From: Diospyros lotus
Taxonomy: Eukaryota > Streptophyta > Magnoliopsida > Ericales > Ebenaceae
Reading direction: 5' to 3'
DNA length: 64,000 nt
Assembly: GCF_014633365.1 (NCBI RefSeq)
Contig: NC_068343.1
Coordinates: 31,341,307-31,405,306, forward strand
The number at the start of each line of letters is the position of its first letter. Position 1 is the stretch's first letter. The translations under genes and the position numbers were made by a program. Below, in pieces: positions 1 through 9,015 of the stretch. The notes under the pieces are model-generated. The model did not search any database, was not told where the DNA came from, and saw only the letters and a program-made list of their open reading frames with translations.

Positions 1-150
1 AACCGAACTGATAGGGATGCTGGGAGACGTAGCACTGGACTCCGTACCTGCCAAGGTTTGTTTTTTCTGGGCCTCTGTACGAGCTGCAGCAAGCACCTGT
101 GCGATGGTTGCCGAATCATCTTCATGAGAGATCGGCGAGGGCGCAGGCAT
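1..150 (-). CDS. Partial antisense reading frame, downstream exon candidate of the extra ORF
   Basis: From an ATG at 150 the minus strand stays open for 50 codons to the window edge. The product starts MPAPSPISHEDDSAT and is Ala/Gln/Glu-rich, like the low-complexity tail of antisense ORFs in Tat elements. In this frame a TAG lies shortly upstream, so joining it to the ORF at 1225-296 would need an intron or a frame change. A CTTTCTAG acceptor-like site lies just past the end of that ORF, near 296. It could also be a chance open frame. Function unknown. Confidence 0.3.
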   Translation of the reverse strand, partial: MPAPSPISHEDDSATIAQVLAAARTEAQKKQTLAGTESSATSPSIPISSV

Positions 151-295
151 GGTGGAGGTTTCCTGCCGCGCGTTCGGAGGGTCTCTGGTCTAAGAAGCGA
201 GGAGTTGGGAAGATGGGTCCCCCGAACCCCCAGCGATGTCGCTCTTGGAAGCCTCTTGGAAGGTTCGAGGATCTCCCTCCACCGCTCTTCGCGAC

Positions 296-1225
296 CTAGA
301 AAGTATTGAGTTTTTTTTTATTTTTCCTGCTCTTTGGAACTCGCTCGGGAGGTACAACCCTCTCCGACATTCTCTGGTTGCTGGGAGAAGCCGAGGGACC
401 CTTACTCCCGGGGAAGTCCAAAATCATTTCTCCGGTGATAGAAGAATACGATATCTCCCAGACCTCTTCAATTAAGAAAGAGATAACGATGAAAATCAAA
501 TACAGACAAAGGAAGAAGAGAGAGTAAAGAAGAGGATGAAAGAAGAAGAGCTCACAGTTCTCACCGTCCAAGCCCGCTTGGGTAAGGCTGGGATTGGAAA
601 GCCATCCTTCTTCCCAGTTCCGGCTGTTCTTCATAAGTCGGCAAGCGAAATCTTCGATGGTCTTGGCGCTCGGACGCTTGTGGTTGGTATCTAGAGTCCA
701 CTCGTTGCAGACAGACCAGATTTCTTGAGAAGAGCCGGATGGCCTGGGGCGGACGAAGACGAAGCGCTCTTTCCAATCATCAGAATCTTTCGACCCGCCA
801 GATTGCATGAGAGTCGAGGCAGAAATCTCAAGTTCGGAGTACCCCTTGCAGGCGAGGAGGCGGCCATCTTTCACGATTCGGGGGGAGATGGAGATCCACC
901 CTCCTGGGTCGCGGTTGGTCGTGAAGAAGTAGTCGAAGAGGTCCCCGGTTGGCTCAATTTTGCCAGTATGGCAAATAAGGAGGAACCCCATCAGGTATTG
1001 CCATCCGAAGGGGGACAGCTGGGCGGGAGCGATGGTAAGAAGTTGAAGTAAGGACATCACTCTTCTTCCGAGGGGAAGCCGAAAGCCCTTATCAAAAGCA
1101 CACTTGTAAATGCAGAGGCGGCCGGCGACGGGATGACACGCTCGCAAATGGCTATTGAACTCTACTTCCCACTCTTCGGGGACGTTGTATTTTTCTCTGA
1201 ACTGTTGGCATTTCGTCTGGCTCAT
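296..1225 (-). CDS. Antisense extra ORF with plant transposon (PF04195-like) domain
   Basis: A 309-codon minus-strand frame. Residues about 20-120 resemble the 'putative gypsy type transposon' domain of plant elements: a hydrophobic stretch around RRVMSLLQLLTIAPAQLSPFGW, then LFDYFFTTNRDPGGWISISPR and a Ser/Thr-rich part. Residues about 218-251 are an abrupt Phe/Leu/Tyr-rich segment that looks like a translated polypyrimidine tract and overlaps a candidate intron (466-564). The C-terminal part is basic and low-complexity and ends at TAG 296-298. The ORF lies opposite to the element's own direction, between pol and the 3' LTR. The role of these proteins is not established. The frame has no internal stop, so the copy may be fairly recent. 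Domain naming is from memory of the family. Confidence 0.55.
   Translation of the reverse strand: MSQTKCQQFREKYNVPEEWEVEFNSHLRACHPVAGRLCIYKCAFDKGFRLPLGRRVMSLLQLLTIAPAQLSPFGWQYLMGFLLICHTGKIEPTGDLFDYFFTTNRDPGGWISISPRIVKDGRLLACKGYSELEISASTLMQSGGSKDSDDWKERFVFVRPRPSGSSQEIWSVCNEWTLDTNHKRPSAKTIEDFACRLMKNSRNWEEGWLSNPSLTQAGLDGENCELFFFHPLLYSLFFLCLYLIFIVISFLIEEVWEISYSSITGEMILDFPGSKGPSASPSNQRMSERVVPPERVPKSRKNKKKLNTF
466..564 (-). other. Candidate phase-preserving intron (99 bp) in the antisense ORF
   Basis: On the minus strand a strong donor (G|GTGAGA at 564) is followed by a CT-rich tract and an acceptor TTGAAG ending at 466. The interval is 99 bp, a multiple of three with no stop, so the ORF reads through whether or not it is spliced. 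The translation of this interval is the odd hydrophobic segment of the ORF. Splicing is inferred, not shown. Confidence 0.4.
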
Positions 1226-1730
1226 CCATTGGCATGGAATTGAGGCAGCAGGGTGTTTTTCTCATTCAATAAGCTCTGCGCCGGCGGAATTGAACCTCCT
1301 AGAACCAATTATCGCCATAGCAAAGAGCTAGCAGAAAGAGATGCGGAAGAAGGGGAAAATGCTTACCGGCACCAGAAGAGCTAAAGCTGAAGGAAAGTCG
1401 TGTGGAAAGAGAAGGGGGTGAAGAGTTCCCATTTAAACTGTGGGAGTAAGAGACCAAAGGGCGAGCAATAATGAGCATTAATCACCCCGGATTGGCAGAG
1501 TTCGAAAGACGAAAAAGCCTTGGACAACGCATAAGGAAGGGATATCGTCGTCAAAACCAATCGATTCTCGCGCCCTCCAGACACGCGTGCGAAAAAAAAA
1601 AAAAAAAAAAGAGAAGAAGAAGAGAAATACGACCAACTCTCCGGACCTCATAGATATCAATCAACAAGAAGTTAGAAGGAGGAGCCTCGGGAGCTTTACC
1701 ACTCCTCGAGCCCTTCAAGCCGAAGAGCTC

Positions 1731-1748
1731 AAGAAGTGGGGGGGCAAG
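1731..1748 (+). promoter_or_regulatory. Polypurine tract of the Tat element
   Basis: The purine-rich AAGAAGTGGGGGGGCAAG lies immediately before the TG of the 3' LTR. This is the expected site and composition for plus-strand priming. Confidence 0.6.
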
Positions 1749-2292
1749 TGATGAGGAGAATGCCCTCGGTCCCATAATTACGCCAATGCCCCAGACGGAT
1801 ACCCCGTGGCGATCAGGAGATACGTTTCCTAATAGGGAGTTTCGTTTGCGATCTTCTTGTTTAAATCTAGAAGACACATAGCAGACAAGCATCTCCACGT
1901 CAATCGGATAAGCACTCAGTAAAGAAATCTCTGAGGCCGTAGGAACAGACTAACTCGCCGAAGGTCACGGAGGCAGCAGCTATCCCGAACTCCTCGGAAA
2001 CGGATACTATTACGAAATCCTTATCAGGAAGGTTCCGAAGAAGACGGAGGGGAGATCCCGAAGATCCCTCCATGATCCCTATCCCGAGAAAAGGTTAAAA
2101 GGGGATGCGAGGTAAGAGAAAGGGGATTCCTTTCCTTTTCTTTTCTGGAGCATATAGTTTGAGTAAATACACTTAATCCTCAATTAAGAGATACCTGACT
2201 TGATCGTCGGAGGTTGACCAGGGGAACAAGTCCCCGTCTCCATTGCAGGTACCTCTGAAGAGGCAAGAACGGAACGTGCGGCTACCACTTCA
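1749..2292 (+). repeat. 3' LTR of the Tat-lineage element
   Basis: A 544-bp segment starts TGATGAGGAG after the polypurine tract and ends ACCACTTCA. The 3' third carries GATCGTCGGAGGTTGACC and TTGCAGGTA blocks, which I associate with the downstream part of Tat-type LTRs. No second LTR copy is in the window for comparison, so the boundaries come from the TG/CA ends and the adjoining tract. Confidence 0.6.
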
Positions 2293-2561
2293 TAAAATTA
2301 ATCATCACTTTACTATAAATAACCGCTGCCCCTCCTGCTCTGCTCTTATAAATAACTGTTCCTAATTCAACGAGAAGAAGAAATGCATTTAGTTAGTTAG
2401 TTAGTTCTCTTTGATTCCAAACAATGGGTGATAGGTAGGTAGGGATATATATATGGGGACAATGGGTGTGTAGTTTACGTTGGAAAGGAATGGGTGGTTG
2501 AATATAATATTATTATTTGTGTCTCACTCTCCCTCTCCTGTGTAGCGTAGTAGTTTGTTTA
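2293..2561. other. Short unassigned spacer
   Basis: About 270 bp between two elements. It holds two TATAAATA-like strings (near 2313 and 2347), a short (TTAG)n run near 2390-2407 and AT-rich stretches. No coding frame is supported. Its last nine bases (2553-2561) are the left target duplication of the adjacent Mutator-type element. Confidence 0.4.
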
Positions 2562-2592
2562 GAGAAATGCTATCCATAGAGAAATGCTATCC
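2553..2592. repeat. Left target duplication and doubled terminal tip
   Basis: The TSD GTTTGTTTA (2553-2561) is followed by the tip GAGAAATGCTATCC at 2562-2575. An identical second tip lies 17 bp further in, at 2579-2592. The second tip continues as GGCATGACTGATGAT, which matches the internal inverted end at 5563-5576. The outer tip is therefore an added copy. Confidence 0.8.
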
Positions 2593-3080
2593 GGCATGAC
2601 TGATGATTATCATTAGTCAATGTGGCATGGATCTCACTTATTAATTTATTAAAAAAGAAAAAAACAAACCTACTAAATCAAAGAATGTTTCTAGTTTTCT
2701 TCAACTTTTCCACGCCTATTTCTTCCTTTATACTCACCTTTTCTCTCTCCCATCTCTGATGAAATTTCTTTCCTCTTTGATAAAATTTCCTCACCAACTT
2801 CCTTTATGCCAGTTTTCATTCCTTTAAACTCATCTTCTCCCTCTCTTTGCTCCAAGGGTGGAGCTAAAAAATTTAATGGGGGCCTTCAAATTTTTTTTTC
2901 CAACCATGAACTTTATCAATAGAAAAAAAATAAAAAGATAAAAACAAAATTAACAATTTGGAAAAGGCCTTCATTTTTCTCAACCTAATTCTCATTATTG
3001 CAGCTTCAAAAATCATACAAATAGTCCCAATAAAAAAGAAGACATTTTTGGCGCAACAGATCCAAGCTCATCGACAATGC

Positions 3081-3683
3081 TTAGTGTTGATGATGTTTGC
3101 CGAACATGACGAATCCAAATTTATCGACATTTTCTTCTACAATGTGTCCAAAATTACCGGCAAAACTCGAATCTAGTTCTGGAATAGGGTTTGAATTGGT
3201 CTGGGTGAAATCAATTTTGAACATCTTAAGAGTTTGCATAAGAGTTTACAAATTCCTTCAATAATGCTAGATAAACTTGTAGATTATCAACCTAAAACTT
3301 ATACATTAACAAATTAAATCTAGAAACTCAAAGAGATTAAGGATTTAAAGTTTCATCATACTTGTTGTTGGAGGGCAAAATTTTTGGATATACAACCATA
3401 AATGGGATCTTGAAGCCTAACTTGGGCTTCATATGAAAGTATAACGACAGCCGCATAACGATCACTTATCGGAAGCTGGACCAGGAGTTTAGAGGCATTT
3501 CTGGTACCAAAAATCGTGTAGATAGCTGCAAAAGAAATAAGTATTTGTTTATGGTTGAAGTAAGGGGCAAAAACACACCCTTGGATACATTTTTTTCTCA
3601 AGAACCTACAGTCACGACATTGAGGCCATGGTAGTAAAAGAGGTTGAGGGAGTAGCATTGACAGCAGTAGCATCAGTGGCCAT
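3081..3683 (-). pseudogene. LOB-domain (LBD/AS2-type) gene fragment, copy A
   Basis: LOB-domain proteins are plant-specific nuclear transcription factors. Minus-strand translation gives the zinc block CRDCRFLRKKCIQGC (spacing CX2CX6CX3C), then FAPYF, a GAS-like block (FAAIYTIFGTRNASKLL) and RLQDPIYGC, ending in LQQQ at the end of exon 1. A GT...AG intron of 70 bp (3361-3292) follows, at the position expected after the LQQQ codons. Exon 2 starts VDNLQVYLALLKEF, then has a stop and a frameshift before the end near 3081. An ATG at 3683 begins MATDATAV, but the frame shifts before the zinc block. It is a captured class I-like LBD gene, now broken. It is paired head-to-head with copy B. Confidence 0.8.
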
Positions 3684-3952
3684 GGCAGAACTCGATGTGG
3701 TTTTTACTCTCTTTTCTTGGACAAAAGAAAGACTAGAAAAAAGAATTGGGCTCTCGATTTTCAGCTGACAAAAGAGCTCTCTGGTGAACAATGGACTTTC
3801 TGATTTTCGTTTAATCTTAAGCAGATGGATGGAGTTCGGTTATATACAACCGGACCCGACCCGACATGGAGACAGACACTCTGCGAAACAAGCCACAAAA
3901 TTTGCAGAAAGTCTGTGAGACATGCTGGAGAGAAATACGCGAAGGAAAATCG

Positions 3953-4179
3953 GGCTGTTGGGGGGATTGGGATTGGGCTAGGTTGTAGGGGGTTGGGATT
4001 GGGTCCCCCCAATAGCCAAGCCCCCCATCATTTTCTTCTTTTCTTTCTCAAAATCCAGATTCTATTAAAATCCCTCAACGTGTCCAGCATGTGTTTCTCT
4101 CCAACAGCTTTCCAATTTCTACGGCTGTTTTTTAGAATTCTAGGGGTGGTGTTGTGCGTCCAGATGTTATCGCGATCCC
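3953..4179. other. Central spacer of inverted unit 1
   Basis: This unpaired segment between arms A and B has G-rich runs followed by C-rich runs (3952-4028), then a roughly 150-bp stretch reading CAGATTCTATTAAAATCCC... on the plus strand. The same stretch recurs as its reverse complement in unit 2 (about 6850-6985). No gene is supported. Confidence 0.6.
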
Positions 4180-4459
4180 AACAGTCTTTCTGATTTTTCT
4201 CCGCATGTTTCTCTCCAATATGTCTCGCGGATTTTTTGCAAATTTTGTGGCTGGTTTCGTGGAGTGTCTGTCTCCGTGTCGGGTCGGGTTCAGTTGTATA
4301 TAATTGAACTCTGTCGATCTACTCAAAGTTAAATGAAAATCAGAGAGCCTATTGTTCACTAGAGAGCTCTTTTACCAGCTAAATATTGAGAGCTCAGTTC
4401 TTTTTTCTAGTATTCCTTCTGTCCAAAAACATAGAGCAAAAACCACTTCGAGTTCTGCC

Positions 4460-5092
4460 ATGGCCATCGACGCTACTTCTGTCGATACTGCTCCCTCAAC
4501 CTCCTTTGCTACCCCATTGCAGCTTCGACCATAATTCTAGCATCTGGTTCTCAATGTGGTGCATGCAGGTTCTTGAGAAGAAAATGTATGCAAGAGTGTA
4601 TCTTTGCCCCTTACTTCAGCCATGAACAAAGACTTTCTTCTTTTGCAGCGATCCACACAATTTTTGATGCCAGAAATGCATTTAAGCTCCTGGCCCGACT
4701 TCTGGTAAGTGATCATTATACAGCTGTCGTTATACTTTCATATGAAGCTTAAGCTAGGCTTCAAGATCCCATTTATGGTTGTGTATTTGAAATTTTTTCG
4801 CTCCAACAGCAAGTATGATGAAATCCTAAATCCTTAATATCTTTGAGTTTCTAGACTTAATTTGTTAATGTATGATTTTTAGGTTGACAATCTGCAAGTT
4901 TATCTAACATTATTGAAGGAGTTTGCAAACTCTTAGGCAAACCCTCAAGATGTTCAAAATTGGTTTTACCCAAAAATCAATTCAGATCCTATTCCAGAAC
5001 TAGATTCAAGTTTCACTAGTAATTTTGGACACATCCTAGAAGAAAATGTCGAAAAACTTGGATTTGTCGTGTTTGGCAAACATCAACACTAA
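4460..5092 (+). pseudogene. LOB-domain (LBD/AS2-type) gene fragment, copy B
   Basis: ATG at 4460 begins MAIDATSVDTAPSTS. A one-base frame change precedes the zinc block CGACRFLRRKCMQEC. The frame then runs FAPYF, FAAIHTIFDARNAFKLL and an in-frame TAA before RLQDPIYGC and LQQQ. The intron is 4813-4882 (70 bp, GT...AG). Exon 2 begins VDNLQVYLTLLKEF, contains one TAG, and ends VVFGKHQH with TAA at 5090-5092. The same C-terminal VVFG and post-stop GCATTG are found in the distant LBD-like copy at 45 kb. It retains two exons plus intron, so the capture was from genomic DNA, not from a spliced transcript. Confidence 0.8.
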
Positions 5093-5562
5093 GCATTGTC
5101 GATGAACTTGGATCCGTTGTGCCAGAAATGTCTTTTTTTTGTTGTTGGACTGTTTGTATGATTTATTAAGCTGTAACAATGAGAATTGAGTTGAGAGAAA
5201 TGAATGTATTTTCCAAATTGTTGTTTTTTTTTTTCTTTTTATTTTTTCTATTGATAAAGTTGTTGGTTGGGAAATTTTTTTTGAAGCCCCCCCAAGTAAA
5301 ATTTTCTAGCTCTGCCCTTGGAGTAGAGAGAGGGAGAAGATGGGTTTAAAGGAATGAAAACTACCGTGAAAGAAGTTGGAGAGGAAATTTCATCAGAGAA
5401 GGAGAGAGGAAAAGTGCGTATGAAGGAAGAAACAGGCGTGGGAAAGTTGGAGAAAGCTGAAAACATTTTTTGATTTTGTGGGTTTGTTTTTTTTTTTTTT
5501 TATTAATAAATTAATAAGTGGGATCCATGCCACATAGACTGATGATGATCATCAGTCATGCC

Positions 5563-5576
5563 AGATAACATTTCTC
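5563..5576. repeat. Internal inverted tip at the unit 1/unit 2 junction
   Basis: AGATAACATTTCTC matches the element tip with two changes and is preceded by the inverted CCATGCCACATAG...TCAGTCATGCC block. It closes unit 1 (2579-5576, 2998 bp). Arm C starts right after it without its own tip, and no 9-bp duplication flanks unit 1. Confidence 0.65.
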
Positions 5577-5934
5577 CACATGTTTCTTCCTTCATACTTA
5601 CTTTTTCTCTCTCTCATCTCTGTTGAAATCTCCTCTCCAACTTCCTTCACGCTAGTTTTCATTCCTTTAAATCCATCTTCTCCCTTTCTATGCTCCAGGG
5701 TGGAGCTAGAAAATTTTACTTGGGGAGACTTCAAATATTTTTTCTCAACAATGAACTTTATCAATAGAAAAAAAAACAAAAGATAAATTTTTTTTTTAGC
5801 AATTTGGAAAAGACTTTCATTTCTCTCAACTCAATTCTCATTGTTGCAGTTTAATAAATTATACAAATAATCTAACAAAAAAAAAAAAAAAGAAGACATT
5901 TCTGGCACAACGGATCCAACTTCATCGACAATGT

Positions 5935-6570
5935 TTAGTATTGATGTTTGCCAAACACGATGAATTTAAATTCATCGAGATTTTTTTCTAGGATGTGTTC
6001 AAAATTACCAGCGAAGCTCGAATTCAGTTCTGGAATAGGGTTTGAATTGGTTTCTAGGTGAAACCAATTTTGAACATCTTGAGGGTTTGCACAAAAGTTT
6101 GCAAATTCATTCAATAATGCTAGATAAACTTGCAGATTGTTAACCTAAAAATCATACATTAACAAATTAAGTCTAGAAATTCAGAGAGATTAAGAATTTA
6201 GGATTTCATCATATTTGCTGTTGGAGGTCAAAATTTTTGATTACACAACCATAAATGGGATCTTGAAGCCTAACTTGAGATTCATATGAGAGTGTAACGA
6301 CAATAGCATGACGATCACTTACCGGAAGCTGAGCCAGGAGCTTAGAGACATTTCTGACACAAAAAATCGTGTGGATAGTTGCAAAAGAAATATGTCATTG
6401 TTTATGGCTGATGTAAGGGTCAAAGACACACCCTTGGATACATTTTCTCCTTAAGAACTTGCAGGCACCACATTGAGAACCAGTTATAGAATTATGGTCA
6501 GAGCTGCAACCGGGGCAGCAAATGAGGTTGAAGGAGCAACATCGGCAGAAGTAGCGTCGGTGGCTATGAC
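5935..6570 (-). pseudogene. LOB-domain (LBD/AS2-type) gene fragment, copy C
   Basis: Minus-strand copy with [11 protein letters not shown], then an IHTIF-type GAS block and a DPIYGC-type end. The start codon is lost (ATG has become ATA near 6570). A frame change follows the [14 protein letters not shown] leader. The intron donor after LQQQ has lost its GT. Exon 2 ends with the TAA at 5935-5937, at the same place as in the other copies. It is the most decayed of the four. Confidence 0.7.
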
Positions 6571-6838
6571 AAAATTCAAAGTAATTTTTGCTTTCTGTTT
6601 TTGGACAGAAGAAAGATTAGAAAAAAGAACTGGGTTCTTGGTTTTCAGTTGGCAAAAGAGTTCTCTGGTGAACAATGGGATCTCTGATTTTCATCTAACC
6701 TTGAGCAGATGGATAGAGTTCGATTATATACAACTGGACCCGACCCGACATGGAGACAGACACTTTGCGAAACAAACCACAAAATTTGCATAAAGTTCGC
6801 GAGACATGCTTGGAGAGAAACACTCGGAGGAAAATCGG

Positions 6839-7098
6839 AAAGGCCGTTGGGATCGTGATAACATCTGGATGCACGACACCACCGTTGGAATTTTGAAAAG
6901 TAGCCGTAGAAATCGGAAAGCTATTGGAGAGAAACACATGCTGGACACGTGGAGGGATTTTAATAGAATCTGGATTCTGGGAAAGAAAAGAAAAAGGGTG
7001 GAGGGAGATGGGCTGTTTTGGGGGGGGGCGGCGGGGGGGGGGGGGGGTGTAATCCAACCCCCCCCCCCCCCCATAACCCAGCTTAATCCCAACCGCCC
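6839..7098. other. Central spacer of inverted unit 2 with mirrored G and C homopolymers
   Basis: Most of this segment is the reverse complement of the unit 1 spacer. Its right part has a 9-base G run (7020-7028), a 15-base G run (7033-7047) and a 15-base C run (7058-7072) separated by 10 bases. The G and C runs can pair as a hairpin stem. No gene is supported. Confidence 0.7.
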
Positions 7099-7365
7099 GA
7101 TTTTCCTTTGCTTGTTTCCCTCCAACATGTCTCGCGAATTTTATGTAAATTTTGTGGCTGGTTTCATAGAGTGTCTGTCTCCATGTCGGGTCGGGTCCGG
7201 TTGTATATAATCGAACTTCGTCCATTTGCCCAAGGTTAGACGAAAATTAGAGAGCCTATTGTTCACCAGAGAGTTCTTATTCCAGCTAAAAATTGAGAGC
7301 CCAGTTCTTTTTTCTAGTATTTCTTTTGTCAAAAAACAGAGAGTAAAAACCACTTTGAGTTTTGC

Positions 7366-8000
7366 CATAGCCACCGACGCTACTTTTGTTGATGCTGCTC
7401 CTCGACCTCCTTTGCTGCCCGGTTGCAGCTCCGACCATAATTCCAGCATCTGGTTCTCAATGTGGTGCCTGTAGATTCTTGAGAAGAAAATGTATCCAAG
7501 GGTGTGTTTTTGCCTCTTTCTTTAGCCATGAACAAGGACCTACTTCTTTTGTAACTATCCACACGATTTTTGGTGTCAGAAATATCTCTAAGCTCTTGGC
7601 CCAGTTTCCGGTAAGTGATTGTTATGCGGCTACTGTTACACTGTCATATGAAGCTCAAGTTTGGCTTCAAAATCTCATTTATGGTTGTGTATTCAAAATT
7701 TTTGCCCTCAACAGGAAGTATGATGAAATCCTAAATATTTAATCTATTTGAATTTTTAGACTTGATTTGTTAATGTATGATTTTTAGGTTGACAGTTTGT
7801 AAGTTTATCCAGCATTATTGAAGGAGTTCGCAAACTCTTGTGCAAACCCTCAAGATGTTCAAAATTAGTTTCACACATAAACCAATTTAAACCTTATTTC
7901 AGAACTGGATTCGAGATTCGCTGGTAATTTTGGACACATCCTAGAAGAAAATGTTGATGAATTTGGATTCATCATGTTCGACAAATTTCATCAACATTGA
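7366..8000 (+). pseudogene. LOB-domain (LBD/AS2-type) gene fragment, copy D
   Basis: The best preserved LOB domain of the four. An open frame (7386-7742) covers [37 protein letters not shown] and LQNLIYGC. The start codon is ATA instead of ATG, and a one-base loss turns the LQQQ end into LNRK. The exon 2 region resumes VDSL..VYPALLKEF after a TTTTTAG acceptor and ends with TGA at 7998-8000. Several stops break exon 2. It is not expected to make a working factor, though the LOB domain alone is readable. Confidence 0.78.
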
Positions 8001-8442
8001 GCATTGTCGATGAACTTGGATCCGTTGTTCTAGAAACGTTTTTTTTTTTTTTTTTTTTTTGTTGGACTGTTTGTATGATTTATTAAGTTGCAATAATGAG
8101 AATTGAGTCGAGAGAAATGAATGTCTTTTTTAAATTGTTTTTTTTTTTAATTTTTTTTTATTGATAAAGTTCATGGTTAGAAAATTTTTTTTGAAGCCGC
8201 CCAAGTAAAATTTTTTAGCTCCACCCTTGGAGTAGAGGGAGGGAGAAAATGGGTTTAAAGAAATGAAAACTGGCGTAAAGAAAGTTGGAGAGGAAATTTT
8301 ATTTGAAGGGAGAGAGAAAAGGTGAGAGTATGGAGGAAGAAACATGCGTCGCAATGTTGAAGAAAACTGGAAACATTTTTTGATTTTGTGGGTTTATTTT
8401 TTTTATTAATAAATTAATAAGTGGGATCCATGCCACATAGTA

Positions 8443-8465
8443 GGATAGCATTTCTCGTTTGTTTA
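8443..8465. repeat. Right terminal tip and target duplication
   Basis: GGATAGCATTTCTC (8443-8456) is the inverted match of the left tip, followed directly by GTTTGTTTA (8457-8465), identical to the left flank. Confidence 0.85.
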
Positions 8466-8538
8466 AGAGGCAGTATTGATTCAAAATCTACTATTGTCCA
8501 AATAATATCTATCAAGAGAACAAGCACAAGCATGTGGG

Positions 8539-8812
8539 AAGAAAATAAGTTGTCTGGTCCCACGGGTATAACACGGTTGGTTCTTAAGTAGCAGATTACA
8601 CTCAAGGATGCAAGTTCAAGTCATTGCAGCCGTAATGTGAGAGTTTTACCCTCCTGTGGGGGTGGCTCCTTATAGACACCATGCACTGTGTTTCCTACCT
8701 TGTGTGCTGTTGTGTACCATGATTAACCCCTTTCACGTACGTGAGATAATATGTGACCCTTTAAGGTGAGAGATTTCACCTTTTGTACCCAAGAAAACAA
8801 GTTGTTTGGTCC
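8539..8812 (+). mobile_element. Probable tRNA-derived SINE with 22-bp target duplication
   Basis: A body of about 230 bp (8561-8790) is flanked by a 22-bp direct repeat at 8539-8560 and 8791-8812, with two mismatches. Near its 5' end are TAACACGGTTGG (box A-like) and, about 45 bp later, GCAAGTTCAAGTC (box B-like), in the order of an RNA polymerase III promoter. There is no poly(A) tail. The family is not recognised; the call rests on the flanking repeat and promoter-like boxes. Confidence 0.5.
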
Positions 8813-8841
8813 AATGATGATAAGTTCACAGTTTACCACCA

Positions 8842-9015
8842 ATATATATATATATATATATATGGAGGAGAGGAGAGGAGAGGAGAGGAGATCACTATCT
8901 TTCTTATTTTTATTGTAAACCTTTTAAAAATTCATTTATATAAGTATGTATGAAGAGAGGAGATCACTATCTTTCTTATTTTTATTATAAACCTTTTAAA
9001 AATTCATTTATATAT
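8842..9015. repeat. (TA)n, (GGAGA)n and a short tandem duplication
   Basis: A TA run (8842-8863) is followed by about five GGAGA units (to 8890). A segment of about 60 bp (8884-8943, starting AGAGGAGATCACTATC) is then repeated at 8956-9015 with a few changes. Confidence 0.8.

Larger units (their letters stand above)
1..2292 (+). mobile_element. 3' part of a Tat-lineage Ty3/gypsy retrotransposon
   Basis: The window opens inside an LTR retrotransposon whose 5' part lies outside. In plus-strand order it shows an antisense extra ORF (150-1 and 1225-296), a polypurine tract (1731-1748) and a 3' LTR (1749-2292). An extra ORF with a PF04195-type domain, antisense between pol and the 3' LTR, is an established trait of Tat/Ogre-lineage elements, and this is the basis for the lineage call. 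No gag, RT or integrase is in view. The 5' target duplication cannot be checked; the right end rests on the terminal CA at 2291-2292. Confidence 0.65.
2562..8456. mobile_element. Pack-MULE-type (Mutator superfamily) element with captured LBD gene copies
   Basis: The first 14 bases, GAGAAATGCTATCC (2562-2575), are the exact reverse complement of the last 14 (8443-8456). The element is flanked by the perfect 9-bp direct repeat GTTTGTTTA at 2553-2561 and 8457-8465. A 9-bp duplication with long inverted ends is diagnostic of the Mutator superfamily. No transposase is visible, so it is non-autonomous. The inside is built from four alternating inverted arms: arm A about 2579-3952, arm B about 4180-5576, arm C 5577-6838 and arm D 7099-8456. 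Each arm holds one broken copy of a LOB-domain gene, and two short spacers sit between A/B and C/D. Carriage of host exons makes it a Pack-MULE. Confidence 0.85.

Noticed and set aside
1478..1660. Poly-Phe/Lys frames on both strands
   Set aside because: Caused by the A run at about 1591-1609 in the Tat element.
2958..3176. 72-codon plus-strand ORF
   Set aside because: It lies opposite exon 2 of LBD copy A and has no matching frame in the other arms.
2579..5576. Unit 1 as an independent nested insertion
   Set aside because: No 9-bp duplication flanks it, and arm C starts without a terminal tip, so it is treated as part of the larger element.
6695..7225. 176-codon minus-strand proline-rich frame
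   Set aside because: It crosses the spacer and its C homopolymer. No conserved motif, and the inverted counterpart in unit 1 does not keep the frame.
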